Shown here: positions 43,561-52,798 of the stretch, piece after piece
Layout of the letters: each line of letters opens with the position of its first letter
Position numbering within the stretch: the stretch's first letter is position 1
Source of the DNA: Candidatus Bathyarchaeota archaeon A05DMB-2
GTDB taxonomy: Archaea; Thermoproteota; Bathyarchaeia; Bathyarchaeales; Bathycorpusculaceae
DNA length: 64,000 bases
Reading direction: 5' to 3'
NCBI GenBank assembly: GCA_018475625.1
Contig: JAAKEZ010000003.1
Span: 1 to 64,000, forward strand
Notes under the pieces: generated by a model
What the model was told of the DNA's origin: nothing
The model's database searches: none
Seen by the model: the letters and a program-made list of their open reading frames with translations, nothing else
Program-made: the position numbers and the translations under genes

Positions 43561-44106
43561 ATGAAGAAAGAAGGCAAGAATTTGAATCTTAAGTCCAAGA
43601 TTCGCAGGATTCCAGAGTTTAAGGGCGTGGTTTTCTGGGACATCACCCCGCTTCTTAAGGATAAAGACTGCTTTAGGGAAGCCATACAGCGTTTGGCTGA
43701 ACATTACCGCGGCAAAAAAATCGATGTCGTGGTGTCAAACGAGGCAAGAGGCTTCATAATCGGCGCCGCTTTAGCTTACAAGCTCGGCGTCGGTTTTGTT
43801 CCCATACGGAAGAAGGGCAAACTGCCATACAAGTGCGTTGACCTCACGTACAAGAAAGAGTATGAGTGCGACACAATCGAGATTCACGAAGACGCCATCC
43901 AGCGAGGGCAGAAGGTCTTGCTTATCGATGACTTGTTGGCAACGGGCGGCACCGTTAAGGCAAACATCGAGTTGATCGAGAAACTTGGCGGAGAAGTGGT
44001 CGGCATCGGCTTCTTGATTGAGCTGGGCTATCTTGATGGCAGAAAAGCGTTAGGCGACAAGTACGATGTGTTTTCCCTGATTCAATGCGACACTACCAAC
44101 GGATAA
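43561..44106 (+). CDS. apt: Adenine phosphoribosyltransferase
   Basis: 181 residues from ATG 43561, with GAGGTG nine bases upstream; a GTG at 43552 is an alternative. PRTase motif VLLIDDLLATGGTVKANIEL (near 135), FKGVVFWDITPLLKD near the N-terminus and VVSNEARGFIIGAALAYKLG. It converts adenine to AMP, completing methylthioadenosine salvage with mtnP, 15 bases upstream. Confidence 0.92.
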   Translation: MKKEGKNLNLKSKIRRIPEFKGVVFWDITPLLKDKDCFREAIQRLAEHYRGKKIDVVVSNEARGFIIGAALAYKLGVGFVPIRKKGKLPYKCVDLTYKKEYECDTIEIHEDAIQRGQKVLLIDDLLATGGTVKANIELIEKLGGEVVGIGFLIELGYLDGRKALGDKYDVFSLIQCDTTNG

Positions 44107-44147
44107 TTCCGGTTCGCCCTTTTTGCGACGGAATTTTTTTATCTTGC

Positions 44148-45263
44148 TTATTCTCTCCACTTGAACACTTTTGCAGCAGCCACAAACAGAACAATCGTGA
44201 TCACTGTAACCACGGCTATGTCTAACAGTGCCTGCGCATAATTCGCGTAGACCATCACTGCGTTTAAGCCCTCAATTATATAGTACAACGGCAGCACATG
44301 TGCGATGCTTTGCAGGTATTGAGGCATGATGCTGATGGGGAAAAACGTGCCAGAGAGAAACATCATTGGAAATGTCACTATGTTTCCGACTACGCCTGCT
44401 GTCTCAGGGTTCTTGGTCACTGTTCCCACGAGCATGCCTAAAGATGCGAAAAGCATTGGACCGAGAATGAGGAAGGGTATCAGCCAAACGGTTAAGGTGA
44501 CATGCGCACCAAAGGCAAAAACTCCAACCGCGACCATGAGCAAGAAGGAAACTGCTGATAAGACGATGTAAAAAAGCACTTTAGAGGCTAACCACTCCAT
44601 CTTGGTAAGGGGAGTCAGTGATAGTTGCTTGAACAATTTTATTTTCTTGTATTCTGAGGATATGTTAACAAGAGAGAACATCGGGCTGACGAGTATGGAA
44701 AACCCTACAAGACCGGGAATTAAGAAGTCAACGTACTTGGTTTGCTCAGTGTTAACCGTGGTCTGAGTCAAACCTATAATCGATGAACCATTAAATCGCC
44801 TCAAGTTAAATTCATTTGCCAAACCAATAACTGTCCCGCTGACTATGGCGCTGGAACTTGCTGAAGGGTTGCCGTAAACGGTTACGTTAATAGGTATGCT
44901 TGCAAGGTAGTCGGCTGAGAAATTCGCGGGAATGATTATACCGTCGGACGATGAATGGTCCGCGAGATATCTGGAGAAGTTTTCTGAAGGGCTCACCAAC
45001 TGCACATTTACCGTGCCTGTGTGATTGAGAGCATCGATAAAAGATGTAGCCACATCCATGGATTGCGTTGGAAACGGACCCGTATCTTGGTTTTGAACGT
45101 AGACTGTTATCGTGCCAGAGGAGTTTCCTGAGAAGATTGCGCCGAAAATCAATATCAGAATTACAGGGAATATTAAGCCAAAGAATAGTCCAAACTTGTT
45201 TCGTAAATATCCTCGACTGAACACTCGAAGGTCTGAAATGGTTCTTTTAGCGCTGAACATCAC
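44148..45263 (-). CDS. ABC-2 type exporter permease
   Basis: A 371-residue protein with one N-terminal helix (GLFFGLIFPVILILIFGAIF), a large extracellular domain (about 45-175) and five C-terminal helices including the ABC-2 signature region NIVTFPMMFLSGTFFPISIM. The start overlaps the ATPase stop by four bases. Typical of DrrB/NatB-like drug or lipid exporters. Confidence 0.88.
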   Translation of the reverse strand: MMFSAKRTISDLRVFSRGYLRNKFGLFFGLIFPVILILIFGAIFSGNSSGTITVYVQNQDTGPFPTQSMDVATSFIDALNHTGTVNVQLVSPSENFSRYLADHSSSDGIIIPANFSADYLASIPINVTVYGNPSASSSAIVSGTVIGLANEFNLRRFNGSSIIGLTQTTVNTEQTKYVDFLIPGLVGFSILVSPMFSLVNISSEYKKIKLFKQLSLTPLTKMEWLASKVLFYIVLSAVSFLLMVAVGVFAFGAHVTLTVWLIPFLILGPMLFASLGMLVGTVTKNPETAGVVGNIVTFPMMFLSGTFFPISIMPQYLQSIAHVLPLYYIIEGLNAVMVYANYAQALLDIAVVTVITIVLFVAAAKVFKWRE

Positions 45264-46228
45264 CTGCTGCCTCCTTGGTTTCCGGGCTTTCTGTTGTTAC
45301 GTTCAGTTTTGATTTCTCCATGTTCGTCCATGATTCCGCTCACCAATTTGACAAATACGTCGTCCAAACTGTCACGGCGCGTGTGAATTTCGCCCCAGTC
45401 CAGCCCTGACTGTTCAGCAGCCGCCAAAGCTGCTAACGCATCGATTTTTTGGTTAAGCTGTATGCTAATTAAGTCCTTGCCGTCGAAGTCGACTTTCAGT
45501 TCCGTGTTCGCCTTGATGTGATCCGCCAGCTTTTCTGTGCCATGAATTTCCAGCCTTTCCCCTGAACCGTGCTCTGCAATGATTTGGTCCGAGGTTCCCA
45601 TGGCAACGATGTGCCCGTGATTCATGATGGCGACCCTGTCGGAGAGCTGCTGTGCCTCGTCGAGATAGTGAGTGGTGAGGATAATGGTTTTTCCCCTGCT
45701 CCGCAGGTCTCTGATGACCTCCCAAATCGCTCTCCTAGCATTCGGGTCAAGCCCCGTGGTAGGTTCGTCGAGAAAGAGAAGTTCAGGAGAATTAACAAGC
45801 GACAGCGCAAGCCCCATCTTCTGCTTCTGTCCTCCTGACAGATTCTCGAAAAGGACGCCAGCGGAATCATCCAGCAAAACCTCTTTCAAAATTTCGTCTG
45901 GATCCACTCTGACGCCGAAAAGGTCCGCGTAGTACTTCACTGCTTCCCGAGGATTTGCCTTTTCAAAGAAGGTGAACTCCTGCGGTATGACCCCGATTTT
46001 CTTGTGAAGTTCGTAGCCGTTTTCCCATGGGTCAAGACCAAGCACTTTCACGGTGCCCTCATCCCTTTTTCGCAACCCCTCCAGAATCTCTATGAGTGTG
46101 GTCTTGCCTGCGCCGTTGGGGCCGAGAAGACCGAATACTTCGCCTTTCTCAACAGTAAATGATACGCCGTCAACTGCTTTTATGTCGCCGTAATATTTTT
46201 TGACAGAAGAAATTTCAACCGGAAGCAT
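45260..46228 (-). CDS. ABC exporter ATP-binding protein
   Basis: A 322-residue ATPase. Walker A LLGPNGAGKTTLIEILEGL, signature ENLSGGQKQKMGLALSL, Walker B LLFLDEPTTGLDPNARR and the switch His in IILTTHYLDEAQ. A C-terminal DUF4162-like part ends with TRRDSLDDVFVKLVSG. It pairs with the ABC-2 permease downstream. Substrate not predictable. Confidence 0.92.
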   Translation of the reverse strand: MLPVEISSVKKYYGDIKAVDGVSFTVEKGEVFGLLGPNGAGKTTLIEILEGLRKRDEGTVKVLGLDPWENGYELHKKIGVIPQEFTFFEKANPREAVKYYADLFGVRVDPDEILKEVLLDDSAGVLFENLSGGQKQKMGLALSLVNSPELLFLDEPTTGLDPNARRAIWEVIRDLRSRGKTIILTTHYLDEAQQLSDRVAIMNHGHIVAMGTSDQIIAEHGSGERLEIHGTEKLADHIKANTELKVDFDGKDLISIQLNQKIDALAALAAAEQSGLDWGEIHTRRDSLDDVFVKLVSGIMDEHGEIKTERNNRKPGNQGGSR

Positions 46229-46374
46229 TTAGGACATCTCGTTTTAATGACTGGGGTCATTCACAGTGTTATCTTGTTGCTTCGCCATAAACGTGACTGT
46301 TGAAAATATAGTTTTCGGAGTCTCACCAATGCTTTACAAGTTTTTATGAAGCATCTGATAACTTTATCAGCAAG

Positions 46375-46749
46375 TTATTGAGCTTGGGATGCCATGAAGC
46401 ATTGCAGGCTTGCGACGTAATCGGTGAACATGACATCTCTCTTTTTCGGGACGTACATGAACTCTTGGTTTCTTTCATGGAGCGCTTTAATGATGTTCAT
46501 TTCGAGGATTTTTGCTCCGACGCCGAAGCTTTGCTCAAGTGCGTCGGCGAAGGCTTCGATTTTGCAGGGTATTTCGTGTTTGGTGATTTTGTAATCGTTT
46601 TCTAGGTGCTGGTAGATGGTTTTTTTGCTGTTTTCTCCGAGGAGGGAGAAGGTTTCGTCTACTGCGTCTTGGATGGTTTTTTCGAAGTTTATTTTTTGCG
46701 GTTTTGGCTGGATGCTTTGGCGGGTTTTGGGGGCTGTCATGGGGTTCAC
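46375..46749 (-). CDS. Conserved archaeal helical protein
   Basis: A 124-residue protein (Met 4 is an alternative start). The core FEKTIQDAVDETFSLLGENS plus KKTIYQHLENDYKITKHEIP then EAFADALEQSFGVGAKILEM is a helical module I recognise as recurrent in Thermoproteota and Nitrososphaerota, without assigned function. Stands alone between the ABC operon and the GYD protein. Confidence 0.6.
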   Translation of the reverse strand: MNPMTAPKTRQSIQPKPQKINFEKTIQDAVDETFSLLGENSKKTIYQHLENDYKITKHEIPCKIEAFADALEQSFGVGAKILEMNIIKALHERNQEFMYVPKKRDVMFTDYVASLQCFMASQAQ

Positions 46750-46940
46750 TGTGCAGTTTTGTTTTACTGTTGGTTTGTATTACATGACTACATATCACGT
46801 CGCAAGATTTAATATATTGCTTGCTTTGACACTCGACATATTCCCAAAACCGATATAAACCCGCAAACAGACACATAGGCAGCGACAGACGTTCAAAACC
46901 CTTAAATCACCCCGCAGAAGCATCTTTTCATGGTGATTCC

Positions 46941-47228
46941 ATGCCCATATACATTCTCCTATCCACGCTAACCTCCGAAGGCAGAAAAACCATCAAAGAA
47001 AGACCCGAAAGAATCAAAGAAGTCAACAAAGAAATCGAAGCCTTTGGCGCCAAAGTCCTCCAACAATACGCTGTTCTAGGAAGATATGACTTCGTCAACA
47101 TTGTCGAAGCACCCAGCAACGACGCCATCACACGAGTGTCCATTGAGCTGGGCTCACGCGGAACCGTACACATCATGAGCATGCCAGCCACGCCCATAGA
47201 CGACTTCCTGTCAATGCTCAAAAAATAA
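46941..47228 (+). CDS. GYD-domain protein
   Basis: A 95-residue ferredoxin-like fold protein. It begins MPIYILLSTLTSEGRKTIKE, has the core VLQQYAVLGRYDFVNIVEAP with the G-x-Y-D signature, and ends VHIMSMPATPIDDFL. GYD proteins are small and of unknown function. CTTAAATC near 46900 is the likely TATA box, and a T-run follows the stop (47254-47265). Confidence 0.8.
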   Translation: MPIYILLSTLTSEGRKTIKERPERIKEVNKEIEAFGAKVLQQYAVLGRYDFVNIVEAPSNDAITRVSIELGSRGTVHIMSMPATPIDDFLSMLKK

Positions 47229-47350
47229 CCGCCGCGCCGCGCGAACCCGCCTCTTTTTTTCTTTTCAGGCTGAGCGTTGCCGCGACCGCGGAGTTCAAGT
47301 TGCTATTTGCAGTTCATAACCCTTTTTAGCCGTGCACGCTGAGATGCATA

Positions 47351-47783
47351 TTGCTGGTGACTGATGCAGTGAAGGCACTGCCTAAAAAACGCGGACACCA
47401 AACAAAGCGAAACCTCAGCCTAACCTTCGCATCTGCAGCCGGCGCCGTCAAGTACCAAGCGCTCTAGTACGAAGCTTGCATCAGTTTGTACGCGTGGTGC
47501 ATGTACTGGATTTCACACGACATTTTCGTTTGGCACAAGCCCCTTGCGGAAATAAGCGTGCTGAACTATGCTGGCTCAATCGCTTCGGTAGCGCTCATAT
47601 GGCTGGGCAGCAGAATTTGGAGAAACCGTCCAAAGGAATTTCTGAAACCGCAGCTAAAACAGCCATTTCCGCCGCCTCAGCAACCAGTCGCTACAGGGTT
47701 CGCTTGCGCTCATTACTTTGGGTATTTGCGTCAACTTGATAAATCCGCGAAGATACCCTGCAGAATGTTTAACTTGCGGGTAG
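47351..47783 (+). pseudogene. Broken membrane protein gene with CAHxFGYL zinc module
   Basis: From TTG 47351 (or GTG 47357) the frame encodes LVTDAVKALPKKRGHQTKRN and stops at an in-frame TAG (47465-47467). It continues in the same frame as YEACISLYAWCMYWISHDIF, a membrane helix (ISVLNYAGSIASVALIWLGS), a Pro-rich linker and CAHYFGYLRQLDKSAKIP. A frame shift is then needed to read AECLTCG before TAG at 47781. The C-terminal module recurs in the intact protein at 60247. Amber plus frameshift indicate decay. Confidence 0.6.
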
Positions 47784-48039
47784 GTAATTTTGTGTTTCTC
47801 CACTGAAAAGTAATGAATGCATTTGCTGAACCGTTTTTGGCGGTCAGGTTACAATTAGATAATATAACAGAGAATGCGCTTTCATGTAGAACCCTTTAAC
47901 ACATTGGCTGGTCCAAGGCTTGTTCGCCTGCGAGGTTGGCTTTTATGTTTATTCCCCAGAAGTGTAAAATTTTATATATCCAAGTTAGTATTCCACAATG
48001 AGCGAACAGTTTCGCAAATAAGATATAGGAGAAAGGAAA

Positions 48040-50787
48040 ATGCAAAGGCTAAACAGGAAAACCACGGCTATTGCTGTAACTTTGCTCATGATTTTGACTA
48101 TTGCAATCCCGCTGGCTGCTATACCAACCGTTAACGCAGGATTCAATAACGAAACAGCGGCCGCAGTTGCTGCAGGCATGCATTGGCCCCCACCGGGACC
48201 AGAAAATGCCGAACGCAATGCCTCCGCTACTAGGCTGCTCCTCTGGAACCGCTTCAAAGATCAGATTCCCACATGGGTGTTCCTCACGGCTGCACCTAAT
48301 CCTGTGGGCGTCGGTCAACGATTTAATCTTGTGATGTTCAATCCTCAAGTCCCACCAGGCGCACTCATTTTCAACGACGTTGTTTATCAATACACTATTG
48401 ACGTTGTGAAGCCTAATGGAGCTACAGAAAAACTTCCTAGCACTGGCACGTTCGTCTCCGATTCAACTGGTGCAGCGTACACGACATATATCCCTGATCA
48501 AACTGGAAACTATTCATTTACGGTGAAATTCCATGAACTGTTCTACCGCTGGTACTATGACACCACTCCCGGCTCCGCCATGACAACAAACTCTACTTAT
48601 CAAGACTACTATGGCACTACTTTCAAAGAAAGCACTTACACACTTAAGGTTACAGTACAGGAAGATCCGGTAAGCCTTGTCGGCTTGCCCAATATACCTC
48701 CATTGCCAACCGAGTATTGGACACGCCCAATTGAAGGCCAAAACACCGAATGGTACAGAGTTTCATCAAACTGGCTAAACAACTGCCATGACCGCGATAA
48801 CGGAGGCAACGAAAACAGATACCAGCCCGACGGCATAGCACCCGAGAGCGCACACATATTGTGGACAAGACCAACTGAGGATAACGGAGTAGTCGGCGGA
48901 AACGACCTTTCGCGACCCGGCAACGTTTTCAACGCAGGATCTCAGTACCAGCCTAGATTTGTCGCTCAGGTAATCATGTACGGCAGACTCTACTATTCAC
49001 CAAACATCTACACTCGCGGCGCAGGCGATTTGTTGGACTGCGTGGATCTGCGGACTGGCGAACTATTATGGGAAGTGAACACCACAGCACTAGTAGGACA
49101 ATCATTCCAGCAATATTCACTAACAACTGAAGGATCAACGTGGTTCGGCTACTACTACAGTCAAGACGACCCGAACGAACACGGAATTCAAAATCCAGGC
49201 TGGCTATTCAGCGTCAACTATGCGCGCGCACTTCAACCAGAACGGGGCATTGTCTCACCGCTTAGAATAAACAACGTTCCTTCAGGCTTTGAGATACAAG
49301 GTCCAGCAGGCGAAAATCTACGCTACGTCCTTACCAACCTTGGAACCTCTGCAAATCCAAACTACTATCTAGCTCAGTGGAACTCGTCCAAAGTAATCCC
49401 CATGATTACTGCAGGTAGCGACCCAACATCGACGGCGATAGACGCAAGCCTGCCATCACGTTATGACTGGAACGTATCTTTCCCCATCAAATTCACCACA
49501 GCCCCAACCATCAGAGCAGCAAAACTAGGTGACATACTATTCGGTAGCAACGGTTCTTGGCCTACAGGCACTAGCGGTCCCTCATATGCTTATCCGGATG
49601 AGGTTACAATTTGGGCAGTAAGTTTGAAGCCTGGGAGCATAGGACAGCTAATTTACATGAAGAACATTGATGTAGATGATGCTCAACGCAACACGAACAT
49701 CATGTTCGAACGCGCATCTGCAGACGAAGGTGTCTGTGTCGCCATCGAAGTCCCGAATTGCAAATTTATTGGCTACAGCATATACGACGGAACCAAACTA
49801 TGGGAAACTGATTCACAATCAGACGGCAATCCCTATGGTTACTTCACATGGCCTAGCTTGATATCGCGAACACAGACCAAGCTTGCTTACGGTATGCTCT
49901 ACACGGGAGGCTACACTGGGTGGGTCACAGCCTACAACCTCACAAACGGAAACATAGTATGGAGAAATGTATATCCTTCCGGCGGAGAGAAAATCCAGAA
50001 CTATGTCCAGATGATAGGTCTCGTCTGTGATGGAAAGCTTTACGTAGGAACCCACGAACACTCCGCTGACACACCGCTGTACAAAGGCGAACGCCTCCAC
50101 TGTCTCAACGCCACCACTGGAGAGGAAATATGGAACCTATCAGGATGGGTTTATCCCAGTAGCATTGCAACCGCAGACGGCGTCCTCATTTACTGGAACA
50201 ACTACGACGCGCAAATATATGCTATCGGCAAAGGACCCACAGCAACCACCGTCTCTGCACCTGACGTCGCCGCGCCGTTCGGCACGCCAGTCGTGATAAA
50301 AGGCACGGTTATGGACATTTCCGCTGGCACAAAGCAAAAAGAGCAGGCAGCCCGATTCCCCAATGGCGTTGCAGCTGTTTCGGAGGCAAGCATGACTGAG
50401 TGGATGGAGTACGTGTACATGCAGAAGGCAAGACCATCAAACGCTACTGGTGTTGAAGTCACCTTAAGCGTGATTGACGCGAACAACAACTGCAGGGAAA
50501 TAGGCAAAACCACAAGCGACGCTAACGGCTTCTACAGCTTCGAATGGACACCTGATATACCGGGCAAGTACACCGTCATCGCCACGTTTGCTGGCAGTGA
50601 AGGTTACTGGCCGTCGCAGGCTGAAGACGCGTTCACCGTGATGCAGGAGCCAGCATCCACGCCAGCACCGACGCCTATGCCTGAATCGATAGCCGACGTG
50701 TACTTTGTGCCCGCAGTCATCGGCATAATCATAGCAATCGCCGTAGTCGGAGCCATAACAATACTGATGCTCAGAAAACGACCGTAA
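48040..50787 (+). CDS. Large exported PQQ-type beta-propeller surface protein
   Basis: A 915-residue protein. Signal peptide AIAVTLLMILTIAIPLAAIP. The N-terminal 200 residues are beta-rich. Residues about 210-740 hold PQQ-like repeats (LLDCVDLRTGELLWEVNTTA, VTAYNLTNGNIVWRNVYPSG, LHCLNATTGEEIWNLSGWVY). An Ig-like part (GFYSFEWTPDIPGKYTVIAT), a PASTPAPTPMP linker, a membrane helix and an RKRP tail complete it. Likely a cell-envelope protein; no enzymatic residues could be assigned. Confidence 0.8.
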   Translation: MQRLNRKTTAIAVTLLMILTIAIPLAAIPTVNAGFNNETAAAVAAGMHWPPPGPENAERNASATRLLLWNRFKDQIPTWVFLTAAPNPVGVGQRFNLVMFNPQVPPGALIFNDVVYQYTIDVVKPNGATEKLPSTGTFVSDSTGAAYTTYIPDQTGNYSFTVKFHELFYRWYYDTTPGSAMTTNSTYQDYYGTTFKESTYTLKVTVQEDPVSLVGLPNIPPLPTEYWTRPIEGQNTEWYRVSSNWLNNCHDRDNGGNENRYQPDGIAPESAHILWTRPTEDNGVVGGNDLSRPGNVFNAGSQYQPRFVAQVIMYGRLYYSPNIYTRGAGDLLDCVDLRTGELLWEVNTTALVGQSFQQYSLTTEGSTWFGYYYSQDDPNEHGIQNPGWLFSVNYARALQPERGIVSPLRINNVPSGFEIQGPAGENLRYVLTNLGTSANPNYYLAQWNSSKVIPMITAGSDPTSTAIDASLPSRYDWNVSFPIKFTTAPTIRAAKLGDILFGSNGSWPTGTSGPSYAYPDEVTIWAVSLKPGSIGQLIYMKNIDVDDAQRNTNIMFERASADEGVCVAIEVPNCKFIGYSIYDGTKLWETDSQSDGNPYGYFTWPSLISRTQTKLAYGMLYTGGYTGWVTAYNLTNGNIVWRNVYPSGGEKIQNYVQMIGLVCDGKLYVGTHEHSADTPLYKGERLHCLNATTGEEIWNLSGWVYPSSIATADGVLIYWNNYDAQIYAIGKGPTATTVSAPDVAAPFGTPVVIKGTVMDISAGTKQKEQAARFPNGVAAVSEASMTEWMEYVYMQKARPSNATGVEVTLSVIDANNNCREIGKTTSDANGFYSFEWTPDIPGKYTVIATFAGSEGYWPSQAEDAFTVMQEPASTPAPTPMPESIADVYFVPAVIGIIIAIAVVGAITILMLRKRP

Positions 50788-50941
50788 ACTGCCAGCGAAA
50801 ACGCTGAGCTTTCACCTTCCCCTTTTTTAGTTTCTTTAAAAATCCTTGATTGTGGTTCCATCTTCACACAGGCTATATAGTTACCATATTAACTAAGTAT
50901 GCTTAGGATACTTAGGATACTGGCTATTGGAGGAATCAGAA

Positions 50942-51018
50942 TGGTGCCGAGGGCCGGGTTTGAACCGGCGACAACTCGGTCTTCAGCCGAGCGCTCTCCC
51001 AGGCTGAGCTACCTCGGC
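50942..51018 (-). tRNA. trnF: tRNA-Phe (GAA)
   Basis: On the minus strand: acceptor GCCGAGG, D arm with AGCTCAGCCTGGGAGAGC, anticodon stem-loop CTCGG-CTGAAGA-CCGAG with GAA, and T arm GCCGGTTCAAACCCGGC. The 3' CCA is encoded (50942-50944). Body without CCA is 50945-51018. An integrated element abuts its 5' end; the element now supplies the upstream sequence. Confidence 0.95.
51005..51018. repeat. Attachment site, tRNA side
   Basis: The first 14 bases of tRNA-Phe (acceptor strand and start of the D arm on the minus strand), identical to 59527-59540. One mismatch followed by CG extends the similarity to 17 bases. Confidence 0.85.
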
Positions 51019-51065
51019 GCGTTTTTCCATGCTTTCTGGATGACCTCGGGATATGGAGAGCCATT

Positions 51066-52244
51066 TCATTTACGTTTCCTCAGAAATATTAAGTTATCTT
51101 TCTGGCATACGTATTCAAAGCCTACCTCAAGCAGCATTGTTAGCTCTTGTGGTGTGTGAGCAATCTTAACTGTGAACTCGTCGTCGCTGTAGTCAGCGAA
51201 CATTTTTCTTTCGATAGTGATGTATTTTTCAGTGTTTTTCATGCTTTTATGTCCAAGAAAGTCTCTCACGAACAAGGCGTCTTTCGTTCTGTGGTAAAGC
51301 ATTGTTGCCTTCCAGTGCCGCAGCGTGTGGAATCCTATTTTTAACAGTCTTGGGTTTTGGAGTTTAGCTGCTTGTTTTCTTCTCAGATGTAGAAACGCGG
51401 ATTTCAGAGAGTCCATTTTGCAGTCTCCGAACATTTTTTCGCTGTTTTTAGGCAAAGCATTAAGCTGTGCTATTAGCTGCGGAGTAACTTTCCATATGCG
51501 CGGCCGTGAACGCTTCTCAGGTTCATTCAAGGTTATGGTGTTTCTTTCGGAGTCAATGTCTGTCCACCTCAGCCTTTTTGCTTCTCCGCGTCTCATAGCC
51601 GTCTCTTTAAGCAACAACAAAAAAGCTGAAAGTTTCTTTGGCGCTGCTGAAATCAAACAGTCTATTTCTTGTTCTGTTGGAATGAAAGGTATGCTTTCAG
51701 TGACTGTGCATCTTGGCGGTTCCCAAGTCATTTTATTCAGCTTAAGAAACATTGTATAGGCGTTTATAACGTTCTTCCGTCGGTTAGGACTCCAAATTTG
51801 CTTTGAAATCACGTCTTTCACTGATTCGCTGTCGAAAAGGTTAGCTCCTCTTTCCATCAGCACTTTTAACGCTATTCGGTTAAGCCGTATGGTTTCTTCG
51901 CTGTATCCTTGTCGCTTCATGTAAAGGCAGAGTTCAACGATTTTCCCTTTGGCTTCTTGCTGTGTCTTTCCGATTTCTCCAGCAACAGTTTTATTTTCTG
52001 TTGCTGAGTCCAATTTTTTCGCTTCCTCAAGGATAGCGCATAATTGGTGATTTCTTTTTGTCGGATTCTGTTTAAATATTTTCTTGGAAAAAGCAAAGTG
52101 TTTAGCCGCGGGGTCGCTGAACCTTGTTTCGCATTCTTTGCAGAGAAAGCGCTGTATCTCTGAGCCATTATAATTGCGTTTGCCCGCACGAACCACATCA
52201 TTACTCCCACACTCGGGACATATAGGAGAGACAGAGACAGCCAT
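51066..52244 (-). CDS. int: Tyrosine recombinase (integrase) with zinc finger
   Basis: 392 residues from ATG 52244, chosen because GGAGG lies 11 bases before and the TAA of the methyltransferase overlaps it; the frame is open further up inside that gene. Zinc ribbon: CPECGSNDVVRAG then CKECETRF. Core-binding region about 110-190. Catalytic residues: Arg in ETAMRRGEAKRLRW, H-x-x-R in GFHTLRHWKATML, His in FLGHKSMKNTEKY with the Tyr nucleophile. It recombines at the tRNA-Phe attachment site 48 bases away. Confidence 0.9.
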   Translation of the reverse strand: MAVSVSPICPECGSNDVVRAGKRNYNGSEIQRFLCKECETRFSDPAAKHFAFSKKIFKQNPTKRNHQLCAILEEAKKLDSATENKTVAGEIGKTQQEAKGKIVELCLYMKRQGYSEETIRLNRIALKVLMERGANLFDSESVKDVISKQIWSPNRRKNVINAYTMFLKLNKMTWEPPRCTVTESIPFIPTEQEIDCLISAAPKKLSAFLLLLKETAMRRGEAKRLRWTDIDSERNTITLNEPEKRSRPRIWKVTPQLIAQLNALPKNSEKMFGDCKMDSLKSAFLHLRRKQAAKLQNPRLLKIGFHTLRHWKATMLYHRTKDALFVRDFLGHKSMKNTEKYITIERKMFADYSDDEFTVKIAHTPQELTMLLEVGFEYVCQKDNLIFLRKRK

Positions 52245-52798
52245 TAAGTAGAAGCCTCCTGTAGAAAAATTGAAAGTTGCGGTTGCACTTGCGGGTTTTT
52301 CGGTTTCTCTTTCTTCAACTTCATGAAGCAAAACCATAAAGTTTGAACATGCTTAATAACGCCGCCCGTCTTACCCCGTTTCGGGTTATTTGCTGAGATT
52401 TGATAGATTAGCGGCTTCTCTGGAAATAATTTGAGAATCCTGTCGGCTGAAACATACTGGTTACTCCATTTAAATAACAAGACACCTTCAACTTTGAGAA
52501 CACGCCACAACTCTTCGAATCCACGTTTCAAATCGCGCTGCCACGTTTCAGGACGCAAAAAACCATAATCACGCTTCATGTTGCTGTTGCCTAACTGTGC
52601 GTTTTCGATTATATGTGGTGGGTCCCAAATTATCAGCTTGAAAGTTTCGTCTGGAAAATTAAGTTTACGAAAATCGCCCACTATATCGGGTTCGCATTCT
52701 GGACGCGCATCCAAATAAATCGCGTTAGGATGATGCTTATTAAACCACATCATTCTGTACCCAGCGGTTGCATCTAAAATCAACTTTTTATCAGCCAT
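52244..52798 (-). CDS. SAM-dependent DNA methyltransferase-like protein
   Basis: A 184-residue class I methyltransferase. LILDATAGYRMMWFNKHHPN is the SAM-binding start, YLDARPECEPDIVGDFRKL the acidic loop, and LIIWDPPHIIENAQ the catalytic DPP-H motif as in amino-methyltransferases of DNA. GVLLFKWSNQYV follows. No target-recognition domain is visible. Overlaps by one base with both neighbours, so it is tied to replication and integration genes. Confidence 0.75.
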   Translation of the reverse strand: MADKKLILDATAGYRMMWFNKHHPNAIYLDARPECEPDIVGDFRKLNFPDETFKLIIWDPPHIIENAQLGNSNMKRDYGFLRPETWQRDLKRGFEELWRVLKVEGVLLFKWSNQYVSADRILKLFPEKPLIYQISANNPKRGKTGGVIKHVQTLWFCFMKLKKEKPKNPQVQPQLSIFLQEAST

